A stretch of 64,000 nt of DNA from positions 18,516,464 to 18,580,463 of the forward strand of contig BTRK01000003.1 of assembly GCA_036245805.1 (NCBI GenBank), read 5' to 3'. This DNA is from Pristionchus mayeri. Lineage: Eukaryota > Nematoda > Chromadorea > Rhabditida > Neodiplogasteridae. Shown here one piece after another: positions 43,363-60,800 of the stretch (positions within the stretch are counted from its first letter, which is position 1; every line of letters starts with the position of its first letter). The translations under genes and the position numbers were made by a program. The notes beneath the pieces were generated by a model. It did not search any database. It was given only the letters and a program-made list of their open reading frames with translations, and was not told the DNA's origin.

Positions 43363-44712
43363 TCACGAACTCCTCGTAGCAGTCGTCCCGATATCGTCTG
43401 CAATTATGGAATTGTTATTTTTGTTTCGCGATTGTAGAAAAGATAACGAATTGCACTGAATTATTCAGTAGAAAGTCTGCATGTGCTACTCGTTTCTGCC
43501 AAGATTCGTTCAAACTAGAACACCCATCAAAATCGTTTTCTCGGAGAGTCATATTTGTATTTGCGACAAAGGAGACACTCATCGTTCCAATGACTGGACT
43601 CGTTGATTCCTTGACTGCATGCATCACGAAAAGGACGGGTCGTAAAAAATATTTTCATCCTTTCACACGCTCTAGATATCAAGCAAGATAGATAGCAAGT
43701 TCATCGAAAACTCTCATACCCGAAAATATTTCACTCCGCACTCATAGTATTGATACCATCAAAAAAAGCTTTCAAGCGTGTACATTTCATATTTGCCCCA
43801 TTAAATCTGAATAGACTGCCTCACCCCTGAGACTCTTGCTGGTCTCCTTGGTCATCTTGTGCACTTGTCGAATGTGCGGGAGGAAGAAGATGAGGGCGGC
43901 GAGGTTGACGCACGCCTGGAGTGAGAGGAGTTACGGTATGAAGTTACGGTAGAAGTTACGGTAGGATCATTTTGATGCATTCCATTTGCTTGCCTGATCG
44001 TCGAAAGAACAGGGCATGTAAAAAATAGCGTACTCAATCAGTAGCATTTGTTACGTGATATGAAAATGTGTATTTGCTCAATCGACACCCCCTATTTCTG
44101 CGTTTCGAATTAAACCCAAACGATCAGAATGTTTCCAAACATTGGTTGTTTGTGTATTCATAGTGAAAAATATTAAAAGAACGTATCAACGTTTCCCTAC
44201 GTTCTGTGTTTGATATGACGGGGCAATATATTGGAACAAAAAATAAATGCAAATAGAGCGAATTCAGCCGCAACGTCAACGTTTTGCTTTCTTCTTATCT
44301 CTATTGCATTTCTCTAGCTATGATCGAGTACACTTTCATTTCCCAATCAAAACAAATTATGGATTAAACTCTTCTCCAATCTCCTGAATCGAAGGGAGCT
44401 CACCGATATGCTGAAGAGGTAGATGTACATCGTGTTCCTGTAGTCGCATGGGAGAGGGCACGAGTACTGTGGAGGCCATCCGAGCACGTGGTCAGAGTAC
44501 TGTAATAGATGGTACGGTAGAGAGGACTACGGCACACATTACTTCAGGTCTACTGTACCCTGGAGCGTAGTCTGTCTGTCTCCTACCGTAACCCTACCGT
44601 ACCTCGTCTACGGCCTTTCCGATGACGGCTGCGACTCTTCTGACGGTGGTCTCATCGAGGATGTCTCCCTCTGGCTGCAGCCCAGCCAGCAACCCGTCGG
44701 AGACGCGCTTCG
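43363..44712 (-). CDS. Unrecognised membrane protein, C-terminal part
   Basis: Four exons join in phase (44712-44603, 44499-44404, 43915-43825, 43397-43363) and end at a TGA. They encode a helical, soluble-looking segment (KRVSDGLLAGLQPEGDILDE, VRRVAAVIGKAVDE), a loop with two cysteines (PPQYSCPLPCDYRN), one clear transmembrane helix (TMYIYLFSISACVNLAALIF) and a basic juxtamembrane tail (PHIRQVHKMTKETSKSLR). The N-terminal part was not found with confidence; an exon at 45988-45889 may belong but does not match in phase. I do not recognise the family. It lies 200 bp upstream of the five-finger gene's start on the same strand, so the two could be co-transcribed. Confidence 0.6.
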
Positions 44713-44826
44713 CTATCCGAAAATAGTACGATTATCTTAATGTTTAAGCTCAACAAATTTTAAAGGAGTGTTGTTCAAAAATAAGTTTAAATGAAATCAA
44801 ATATATTAGCCCCGAGCCTCAATACT

Positions 44827-44910
44827 GAGAAAGAGAAACACGAATGCACCCATATTTGTCCTCTAGATGAGAAAGAGAAACATGAATGCACCCATATTTG
44901 TCCTCTAGAT
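44827..44910. repeat. Two tandem copies of a 42 bp unit
   Basis: GAGAAAGAGAAACACGAATG... is repeated once with a single difference (CACGAATG/CATGAATG). It lies in the region upstream of the membrane-protein exons. Confidence 0.9.
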
Positions 44911-45888
44911 TGATATTTTATGTAAGAACAACTACATGCGGTAGCAAAATCAACCCATTTGATATAGTCATAATAAGGTTTGAGTCAGGAACCACAATGT
45001 AACAGGCCGAAAATAATTCCGAAGATGGCGATTCATTCTGTCCTCAAAAGTGTTAACCGTTTCTCAACGGATTCATGAAAAGAGGTGCTTCTTATTGCGC
45101 TCATTCTCAGACATGGGCATCATTGAAGCCAGCTTCAAGACCCTACCGGTTTGGAGCCCCAAACCAGGGAAATACATTTGCTTACACCCCCCCCCCCCCC
45201 AGTTGTGACCCTAGACCCCGCCGGAATTCATTTCCCAGCTTCAACCCCCGCCCACCTATGCTCATTCTACTTCCTTATTTTTCAATGAGATCACTCGGTG
45301 TAAAATTATGTTTGTCCAAACAACAGTTCCTTCTTTCTTCTAATGGAACCTTTCGACTTTCTGACGTATTTCATATCCAGATATGCTCTGCTAGAAATGA
45401 TAAAACTTCTGGAAATATCTCACCTCACTTTTGTTCATCCCCGAGTCGCTCACGTGTCTGTAGTACCACTGATCGTGTGCGACCTACCGGAATATCGATT
45501 AACCAGAGACGTTAAAAGTACCGGACGAGGACGAAACCCTGATCTCGTCGCGTGTACGAGAGAGTATGCAAACGTGAGAGAGCGCGGGATTACGGTGATC
45601 ATTTCCGGCTTTCCCTTGAGGCTACTATTGATTTTTAGCAGTTTTGCATATTCATTCTCAACTAATTCAGCAATCGGCTATTCGATGGAGGATAAAAAAT
45701 AGTGGGTCAATTTTGTCCTGGTCCGGTAACTTTAAGTAGGCGAAGGATTGTACAATAGCCAACACAAGGTCCATTGATTCAAGGTTACCCCATTATCGAT
45801 CTTATCACCCAGATTACCAATTCACAAGTGCCTGATCCGAATGCAACCCCCAGAACTGAGCCGTCAAATGTCAAGACCCGCAAAATAC

Positions 45889-45988
45889 CAGAGCCGTCGT
45901 GTAGTGGCGCAGTTGCGCGATCAGGGCCTCATCGAAGTAGTCTGCCGTGTGCTGCCAGCAGTCGTAGTCGATGGGAGAGCAAGTGGTC
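45889..45988 (-). CDS. Isolated probable exon, product unknown
   Basis: A 100 nt segment flanked by a CTGCAG acceptor and a CTG|GTATTT donor has one open frame, TTCSPIDYDCWQHTADYFDE then ALIAQLRHYTTAL. The composition is protein-like and the other two frames have stops. If the donor is not used the frame ends at 45871 after VFCGS. It may be an upstream exon of the membrane protein at 43.4-44.7 kb (an intermediate exon would be needed to fix phase) or the last exon of another gene. Confidence 0.45.
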
Positions 45989-46254
45989 CTGCAGAGATCA
46001 AAGATCAATCGGGAACAGTTCAAAGATCGGCACCTGCATCCCTTCACTGTCGAATTGTCTCCCGTAGTCCAGTGGTTCGCATCCGCCAACTTAACCACTA
46101 GCCCCAGACCAATGAATAACAAGTAGGTCATTCGCTGTAATATCGCATTAATATTGGGCATCAGGATACGCGGAAACACCAAGGAAAAAGTCGACGAGTT
46201 CTATCCATCTTTTACGATCCACACGAGCCTTATCTCGCAAGAAGGCATCAACCA

Positions 46255-46435
46255 ACTCTCTCTCTTCTACACGCTCTCTCGCCAGTCAGACAGAGCTAGA
46301 AATTATGTGAAAGTTGGAGACTTCGAATTCCTCTCGCGAATCACGACTCAATCTCAGCAACATCCCAATCTCTATGTTCTACCCAGTCTTCTCCCTCTCT
46401 TTCCAAAGCGAGATAGCATGTGAACTCAAGAGAGC
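46255..46435. repeat. Foldback element copies
   Basis: CTTCTACACGCTCTCTCGCC and GTCAGACAGAGC near 46270, and TTTCCAAAGCGAGATAGCAT near 46400, match the dispersed foldback family. No coding support. Confidence 0.45.
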
Positions 46436-46997
46436 GACAGTCTTATCACTCTACAACGACCCTATCAATTATCTATCGGTCGTTCCCACCCTTTCTGTTG
46501 CCATCTCTTCACTCACTTTCGCATCACTTTTATCGATATAGGGACAGAAAGTAGAGTGATATTTGACCTTTGCAGGTACTCGAAATGGGGACACTAACGA
46601 TCATTTGGATGCTAGTCTGGTCGATGAGCATTCATCGCTGAGGAACAAAATAATTCGTTGCATTGATTGTGATCTACAACGTCCAGAGATGTGTATAACA
46701 AAATGGAGATGGGGGGAGAAGGTGAGAAGGTAAAATAGGAGAGTCAGAATAACGGTTTGTACTCACACTAATCTACAGAAAAGAGCAGTATTGCTTGCCA
46801 CTTTGGGAGGGGGAGGGGGAGTCATCACATCGTAAGAACAACAACGAAGAACAAGAGAAACGGGGGAAAATCGGCGTTTGGCCATTGATATGCGAGAGTC
46901 TGCTGTCAACGAGAGTGGAGGGGCAGGCGAACTCGGTTTGGAAAGTAAAGGAACGGAAAGGAAAACAAGTTGGTTTCAGGAAAAGGGGCGGGGCTTC

Positions 46998-51940
<4,943 letters not shown>

Positions 51941-54805
51941 CTGCAAGGAATGAAGTGAATACCTAATATTGTTTTATTTAAGACGACACCGAAACCTCAA
52001 TTTCGCAGATAAAATTCAAATTAAGCGCTCGTAAAAGCGACGACACCTGGGTGGGTCTGTCTATAGCGAATCATTGTAGCAGTAGGGGGGAGCAGTTCTC
52101 ACACACCTACAACTGTATCATTAGCAGCAAGGGCGCGTAAACACACGGGATACAGGCGCAAGGGCTGACAGGACAAGGGGTTAAATACTGTCAGAGAAAC
52201 AAGGAAGTTTTCTGCATCACTCTGCTGGATAAGGAGAGAAACAACGCCGTCCGCTCTTTGCACCGACGTTGATACTCGAATTCACCTAGTAAACAGGCAG
52301 AGACAGAGTCGGGAACATTTGAGAATGTGTGGCTACTCCAGTCATCTCTCCCTCTCAAGAAGATTGGCAAACAAAAGTAAGCACGAGTACACTAATTCAG
52401 TACTCGAGTACATCAAAGTCGATGTGCTATCATCGAATTCAGGGGCTGCTCTTACCTTTCCAGTAATTCACCAGGACATCAAAACAAGGGGCCGCACCCG
52501 AGTTATGCACTCACGAGTGTCCACTTTCACGCATCTCTCACACTCTCAATGTCCAATTAGGGGAGGTGGGAGGGGGATTAAAAGAGGAAACATGAAAGCA
52601 ACGGGACATTCCCAGGCGGCGTCCAGTCCGCTCTGCCATTGGGGGTGGGGAATCCCCCTCGCCTCTTATAGGGCGGTGCGCGTCGGGGTGGGAATCTCTC
52701 TGGATCATGACATAACCCCTGGCTCGCGAGTGATAGGGGCCGATTGAGAGGGTGCAGACACGCAGAGCGATCAGGGAACGTGCGTTTCCAGAGAACTCCC
52801 AGAGTATACGATAGGTAGGAGGGAAGAGGAGGAGGGAGGAGTAGGAGTATGAAGGGCAGCGGGAGGGCTGATAAAACAACGCCGTGCGGCCAAAGTCTAG
52901 ACGAGAGTGCATGGTAAAACGAGAGGGAGAGGGGCGTGCGAAGTGGGCAAAGTGTGAAGGGAGCGTGTACGATAGCGAGCACCCAGAGACCGAGGGTCGG
53001 CCACTGTTTCCCAAATGGAGAACACCCATGGAGGGATCGCCAGTCACTTCCGGTGATATAAATATCACGAGCAACATTTCAGCAACGATAATGTTAGCCT
53101 CGCTAACACTCGGACCCTTCACATGCTATTTACTCCGTGGAACCCAAACTGTCGATAGATTCCTTCACAACTAGCAACTCCTCACGATACTTGCCCTCTC
53201 GCGGACATCAAACCTTGCCCGGCCACTTCCTATCATTCGACTGTTCTCGATCTCTCGTCTCGCTTCATCAGTGGTCTCTCTCTCTCTCTCCCTCTCAGCC
53301 CGGCTGATCTATCCGTCCCTTATCGTCGACAGATGACTACGTTTCGCAGAAAGCGTACAGCGATAAGCCGCGCCAATTGCTCCCTTCGAGAACTTCTCTC
53401 TTGTCTACCGACCCGAGAGACAGAATAGCCTCACTATACGAATGATAAGAAACGAAAAAACTGGGGATCGAACAGCACAGTAACTATTGAACGCAGAGTG
53501 AGACCCGAGTCCTCCTAGTCACTCCGCGTCCTATCGCCCGCCCCTTGCGCCACTCGGGGGTCAAGCCCGCTGGTGGAGGAGTCCCTTCCCGCCCACATGA
53601 TCGATATTCCATCTTTTTCCAGGTAAAAAAAACACAAGCACTCATCGACATTACTACAGGAGCCCGAAGTGGCGTTACTATAGGGGTGGTAAACCAACCT
53701 GGTGCTATCTACCAAATCCCAAAGCAGACTCACCCTCTTCTGTGTCGCGGGCCGACCCAGTAGTCGTTCTAAAACAGCCGACAACTACTCGGGAGATTCG
53801 AGACCCCGTCACGACCATTATGCCCCAAGGGGCACACAGCAAGGAATGGGCGAGTTAGCGCGCTCGACCGACACTTCCGGAGCTAACAACGACAAGGTCA
53901 CGCAGCCAAGTGGGAGAGAGAAGTAAACGACCGCTTGAGAACTGACCAATAATTAACTAAACAAGGAATTTTCGCACTTTATTAAGCATTCCTAAGTTTG
54001 TAACCATCACTCATTTAAAAAAATCATAAATTTGAAGTTATCATGGTCAAAAATAGAATAAAATCGATCAACAACCTGCTGCTTTCAAGAAAAAAATTAT
54101 GATTTTTTGATTAACCAGTATTAATAAACATAATCGGGAGTGACCAACCTCACTGACGCGACGATCGACGACTCACAAGCCTCGCGGTAGCTCCAGAAAC
54201 CCTGGCAACTCGCACTTTTTAGGCGAACTCGAGGTTTTGAAGAATTGAGCAAACTACGGTAGTTATGTTCAATGGCGCGCGCACATGATCGGCGCCTCGC
54301 CGAGGAAAGATACGCAAATGCGAAATTTAAATCGATCGAATTAGCATACAACCTCGTTATGTAAAACTGATTTATTTTGATTCAATAAAATGTGGGAAAT
54401 TAGCAAAACAATTCGAAGGTGCATCGTGTATCAGCTTCTTCTGACAACACAGGGATGAATAGACTTCAAAACCGAGGAAACTTAGTAGAAGGCACATCGT
54501 TGATTGCTCGTGTGAATCAAAACAAATGACCGGAGTTCGGAGAACCTGCATAAAGAAAAGGAGAGAAAACATACAGAAAGAAAACAACAAAACAATGACT
54601 ATTCCTACAATGATCTACATGATCTACAGGGCAACTCTTCTTATTATCTTCTATACGACAGGGTAAAAATAACATCTAACGAAACTACTGAACAGACTGA
54701 ATCTGGTAAAATTCAACCTATTGCAAAAAAAAAACATCAAAGAGAGAACATCTAAATACACTCCTATGAGTCTACTCTATTCTACTCTATTCTAAATGGC
54801 ATCCA
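51941..54805. other. Intergenic region without a recognised gene
   Basis: Between the 5' exons of PRPS and the 3' end of the large disordered-protein gene. Contains a GC-rich stretch (52.5-53.1 kb), a (TC)n run near 53.28 kb and a segment near 53.5 kb with CCCGAGTCCTCCTAGTCAC. Open frames of 130-190 codons here show no domain, no splice support and biased composition. The first exon and promoter of PRPS may be inside. Confidence 0.5.
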
Positions 54806-57800
54806 CTACAGGACCGTGAAGGTGGTTCCGTCCTCGTCTACCGTAATTACTTCGGGCTTCGCGGGAGGAACCTGGTAGCAGCCTGAACGATACGAGCAAT
54901 CGCTCTTTCCTCTACACATTTATTACATATACATTTATCATTAGTTATTAGGGAAGGGGGTGAGTATACTCGAACTCATTGCCATGTGGTCAAGGGTTAG
55001 TATCTTCAGTCCTCTTTGGTCACCTGGCAGACTGATAGATCTGTGCAGGTGGATTAGTGGATCCCTGGCAAAAGATAAGAGCTACTCACTATCGAATCCC
55101 GATTGTCCGCCGTAGTCAAAGTAGGCGTGCTCCGGCTGGTACATGGCTTGCTGCGACTCCCGCGGCTGCAGCTGCAGGGGAGGAAGGGGCTGATGCACCG
55201 GCTGCGGCGACTCTCTCAGCTGGAGGGGCGGAAGCGGCTGCAGCTGCTGCTGCAGAGGCGTCGGGGGCTTCTCCGTCGGTCGACCCGGGAAGGACTCGTG
55301 GAAGGAATACTTGATGCGCTTCACCATCGAAGCAACGCTCGAGCCCATCGCCTGCAATTAAAAGAGTTTATAAGAGTTTTAAATACAGCATCTTTTACAG
55401 GAATGCACGACTCAAATCGAAATTTTGTTCTTTATGAGGAACGCAGCTATTCCACGCGCAATCATCCAAGTAATAGGTGAAACAAGCACTATGAGGGCAT
55501 CAGAGCAGAGATAAAAACGTGAAAATTTCAGTCTCTTATCGTTGGGGAAATCTAGGCAATGGTAATGAAAGAGCCAATCTTCTAGTTTTGCCTTTGTTCC
55601 TTCTCTAATTTTAATATTTTTTGTAATGGAAAGTTCATGCCAAACAATACAAATTCAAAATTGGAAAAAAAACTTCCAATCGTTGCACCGTGAAACTTTC
55701 TCAAAAGAACGGAACTCACCGAGTCGACGGGTCTCTTCTTCGACTGTCGTCCACTCGACGAGGTAGAGGGGACGTCGACGGAGGAACGAGGAGTCGTCAG
55801 CCTCATCATGGAGGAGGAGGAGGAGGAGGCTATCGAGGAGGGACCCACTGCGGAAGGAAGATGCCGACGCACGGACGATGGAGAAGGACGACTGCAAAAA
55901 AGTCGTTGTTCACAAGCTTACTATACCCTAACAATCACGACACCCTTCTAATCAATAATAGAGCAGACAGAATGAAATCATTTCTCCCTATTTGCAATAC
56001 TCTACCTTACCGTAACCACCTTGTTAGTCATCCTAAATTACAATAGTTTAGAAAAAAAACAAAAAAAACGGAGTTATGTCTCACCTGCAGTGGCCTTGAT
56101 CGGCACCGTAGCTGCCGATGGTGCTCGCGACTGAGGGAGAAGGGGCGGTGACGTAGGGCGAAGCGGCGGGAGTACTGTAGCCTGACGGAGTACGGTAGTT
56201 GGCGGGCGGCGGCAACGGCCCCTTCAGCAACGGCATCGACTCGTGCACGGAGAACACCGGCTTCTGAAATCATCCATGACCACCATCAGATTCGGTAACT
56301 ATTGTACCTTCTCTCCCGGGATACCATAAATCCGCAGGGTACTGTATCCTCTCCTACCGTACCTTGGAGGTGACGTAGGTGCACTTGGTGGCGAGTCGGA
56401 GGCTGTGGATGTCGTGCTTGTTCTTGTCCGCTACCGAATAACGCATGCCGTCAACAGGCCATCGGGCGGAAGTGGGCAACGGGGGACGATGACCATGGAA
56501 GTACAACGCCTCGAATGAGGGGAACGTCCGCACCTGAAAGGGAAGGAGCTGGAGGGTACTGTACTCGTGCCTGAAGGGTACTGTACTGCCACCGTACCTC
56601 CCACCACTTCCGGTCCTCCGACTTCGAAAACACGTGGTTGCGCGCGCCCTCGGACGCAGTCTGCAATAATAGTTTTTTTACAGAAAGCCAGCCAAAATAC
56701 TACTATACCGGAATTTTACCATGGCCTACATAGAAACAATGCGACATGAATCGCATGCATGAAAAAAATATCATCGGAAAAAATATATGTTGAAAATTGG
56801 GAAAATAGCCTATAGTAACTCATCGTGAGCTGCACACGATACCGTATATATCTCGTCCGACACCGATTGGACCCGATGCGATGAGTAGGAGGCGGGCCCG
56901 GTGGGTGCACGAGGCACACTGAAATGATTTGATTTTTTACTAACCAATAATTTAATGATCGAAAAGTTCAGACTCATCAAATCATGAAACACATGTGCAA
57001 CATTGAACTGCTGGCTAGCAAATCGCCTATTTTCAGCAAAATAGTAAAGCAATAAATGAATAAGATGACCTACCTCTTGAGTACGTCGGACAGGGGGTCG
57101 CTGCAGCCGTCGGCGAGCAGGGGGCAGGGAGCGGGCAGCAGAGGCTGCAGCGGAGGCAGCGGGATCGACGTTTCCTGAGGGTAAACAGTTTAACCCACCG
57201 ATTCATCCGTATTCTACTTTTCGAAAACATAATATTGTAGAAATAAAAATTTCTTGCACTGAATACAACAATCCGCTTCATTACAGCACACCCCATATGG
57301 TACACTACAGTAGCCTACAGTACCCCTCACCTCGAGTGCCTTCAGACACCTCTCGATCATCGTCTCCGTCCTGAACATCCGCACAGGCAGCACGAAATGG
57401 GCGTGGCCGACCCGCGAGATCGCGGCTGCAATTGCAATAGTGATTATGATTATGCCATCAATTACATTTTGATTGTAATTGATGAAAGTATGAATGTGTC
57501 TTGTGGAGGAACTACTCGCTGTTTCTTGCTGGGACAATTTAGATCAAAAAACAATGTAAATAATTAAAATGGAAGAGGAGAAAAGTGGACTGACACTTCT
57601 CATCGTGGCTCTTCTCGGTGGGTCTCATCCACGCGGGATGGTAGATGGTGGAGAGGAAGGAGGGAGTCAGAGGGGAGGGGAAGTGCAGACTGGATGGGGC
57701 ACAGAGCATCGGCTGAAATGGGAAGAGAACTGAGGGAAAATAAGGTGAGAAGCCATGCATCTGGTCATCTCAAATCCTGACTTTGTTTCACCGTGCTGGT

Positions 57801-60800
57801 TAGGTACATATCACACTAGAGCACACCAATATTTTGCGCGATACTTGTCGCGAAATACATTCGCATTTCACTACCAGATGACATATAAGACGGCTGAAAC
57901 CCGAACCCGACCTGGTGCTGGTGGACGCGCGGGCCGCAGAGGCCACCGAGTCGTGGGTAGAGGCTGCTGCTGAAGAGGGACGCCGCTCTGCTGCCGACGA
58001 GAGGACCACGGGGAGACAGCGACGGGAAGCTGCAAGGGGGGAGGAGATCTCTCGTTGCACGCATGAAATAAGAGCAAAAGTTCCCAGCATGAATCATTAC
58101 GATCGACCACATTAAGTGCAAAGAAATTTTTTTTAAAGTTGCCAGGAGATCTACTGTTGCTCGCGTTGTCCTTGTTCCAAATTGACTAGAATTTATCTAT
58201 CTTTGTTGGTGTGAGAAAAAAATATTAAACAAAATTAAAAGCCAGGGAATTTCTAACTGTACGCATCAAACATAAGCCAATTCGCAGATGAGCAGGCATT
58301 GAGCAAGTTATGGGGTTCCTAAATTTCACTCATTCATCATGAGAATTCTTGTTAGTATTCACAAAGTCAGCATATGTAAAAAAAATAAAATTTGAATTGA
58401 CAGTCTCTGGGCGAAAACAAACAAACAAAATAACTCTTCAAACCGACTTCATCAGAGGCGGCTGCGGCTTCGTCATCCTCGACGATGACGATGAGGGCGG
58501 CACATACATCGCCTTCGACGACGAGGACGACTGCGCTCGACGAGACGACCTCGGACTGAATCGATGAATGCTCCTTTTTCACGTGTCACAGAGAGAAAAA
58601 TTTAGCATTTATTTAATTCTCGATCGGAACTTGACCAAAATTGATCATTTTGCAATACTTTGAAACACACAGCCACTTTTTCACCCATTCGTTGACCAAA
58701 CATCCCTCTATCCGCACATACTCATAGTAGGAGCTGCACGAGGAGGCTGTAGCAGCCGCAGATCCGTCCAACCGGGGATGCAGCTCTGCTGCAGATGCTG
58801 CAGAAGTCACGACGACGCTCTCGCGCGACGAAGAGGCGCGCGAAGAGCTGCCCGCCCGAGACGATCTACAATTGCTATTTTATTCCCCCGGTATGACCAT
58901 TCAACACTAAAACTAGACGAAATTTTTGAAAGTTGTAGCATACCCGAAACCCAAATCTCAGAAGTTCTGAAAAAAAACATTGCACACCTCTTGGAAGTGC
59001 CCTTCTTCGATACGATGCCCGTTCCATCCGCGTGCGCCGACGCGCGCGGTCTCTTCGGCGCGGACGGCAGCTGCGCGAGCGCACGACGCGTCATCTGTCG
59101 TAGCAGGGTCTATTGCGAACTGTTTACATTCAGCGCCTCGCACCTCTCTCGACTCCCTCAGCTCGCGCTCCATCTCCCTCGCCTCGCGCACCTTCTCGCT
59201 GTTGGTGGGGTAGATGGACGGAGGCTGCAAGTTGGAAAAGTCAGTCATCGGTAGATGATACGTGTGCACCTACCGTAATCCCCCTGGTGCGGGCGAAGCT
59301 GCGCGCCTCCTCCTCCGCACACGCAGCCTCCGCCGCCATGCGCTGCTGGATGCGCGTGCTACGGCGCTCCTGCTGAAAGATGAGTCATTAAATTAACATC
59401 ACAGTTAATCAAAATTAATAGAAAATCGATAAATTTCACAACGATAATAGCCGATTAGAAAAACGAGAAAACTTGTCCGTAAAACAAGATCGCATTTCTC
59501 TAACATTCAAAATATGTCTCTCCTTACTTCTGACACTGACAGTCTCGTTTCACCAACTGATTAGTGCAACCCAGTAAAAGGGACGCTTCATGAACACATA
59601 AAAAGGGCTGCCACATGTATTACCTTGATTGCATGTCCGTATTCAGTTTCAAAACAAATGAATTCCAGTAAGCACAACGCCCATTCTTCACTGCCTGGCA
59701 CTAGGACGGATGATATCCAAACATTGCACCTTTTTTGCAGTATTGTCACGGAAGATTTCTTGTCTGTGTAGGAACATACTGTGAAATTCCCACAGAAGGA
59801 TACTTTTTTTGGTAATCATCCAACCTAGTGCTGCCTCGCCATTCCCCCTCCCCTCCCTCACACTGGCAGATGGTCTCGCTCCGCTCGGCTGCTGTATTTC
59901 ACTCGTCCTCGTCGCGATGGCAGTCACTTCGATCCCGTCCTTGTCCGGCTCCTCGATCACCTTTAGTTTAATTAACGAAATCAAAAAATTAAATATCCAT
60001 TTCAGTACGCACCTCAATCAGCTGGTAGCCGACCATCCTGTTCTTCTTCTTCTTCGGCTTCTTCTTGGCCGAACCAGCATCGGGATTGACGACTGCTGCG
60101 ACTGAACGAGAATTAGCTGACGATAGTCAGAGGTCGGGATCCTGACACAATTACGGTAAGTTACAGTACCTGGCTCGGGATCGAGAGTGATCACACCCTC
60201 ATCACATAGAAATACATCCATCATGGGATCGTCCTCGTTGGCAGCCAGGAAGCTGACGGCGTCCACCAACTTCTGCACCACCTGTAAATACGCAAACAAT
60301 TTTTAAAAATCATCAATTAAATTTTAAAAAAATAAAAACAACCTCGAGGACATCGACGCTCATCTGTTCATCCTGGCACTCCTTGCTTCGATCGAACTCG
60401 CTCTCCGTTGGCTCGACTGAAGCAGACATTGAATTCATAGCCAGACGGCTAATAAAATGAGGGAATAAATCGCGAAAAATCGAATCAAAATGTGCGATGC
60501 AAAGGAAAGTATGCAATAGTCATCTGACGCACCTGAAGCGGCATCCGGTACGGGAAAACTTCCAGGTCTATCCTTGCTAGGAATCTCCTCAGGAATGATG
60601 GTAGTGACTTAAAAATGAGCTCAATCATCACACGCGCTAGTTTACGGAGAAATTTGAATCGGGAAAACTTTTTGACGAGTACCTGGAGTGGGATGGGGTC
60701 CAGCCACACTCGCAGATGCATCCTCGATGGGAATCTCCTCCGAAACTATGATAGTGACTGGAAATGAATCAGTCAATTAGTTTCAGCCTAAGGGAAAATT

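Noticed and set aside
52319..53174. Long frames on both strands (up to 194 codons)
   Set aside because: Biased composition in a GC-rich stretch, no recognisable domain and no consistent exon joins.
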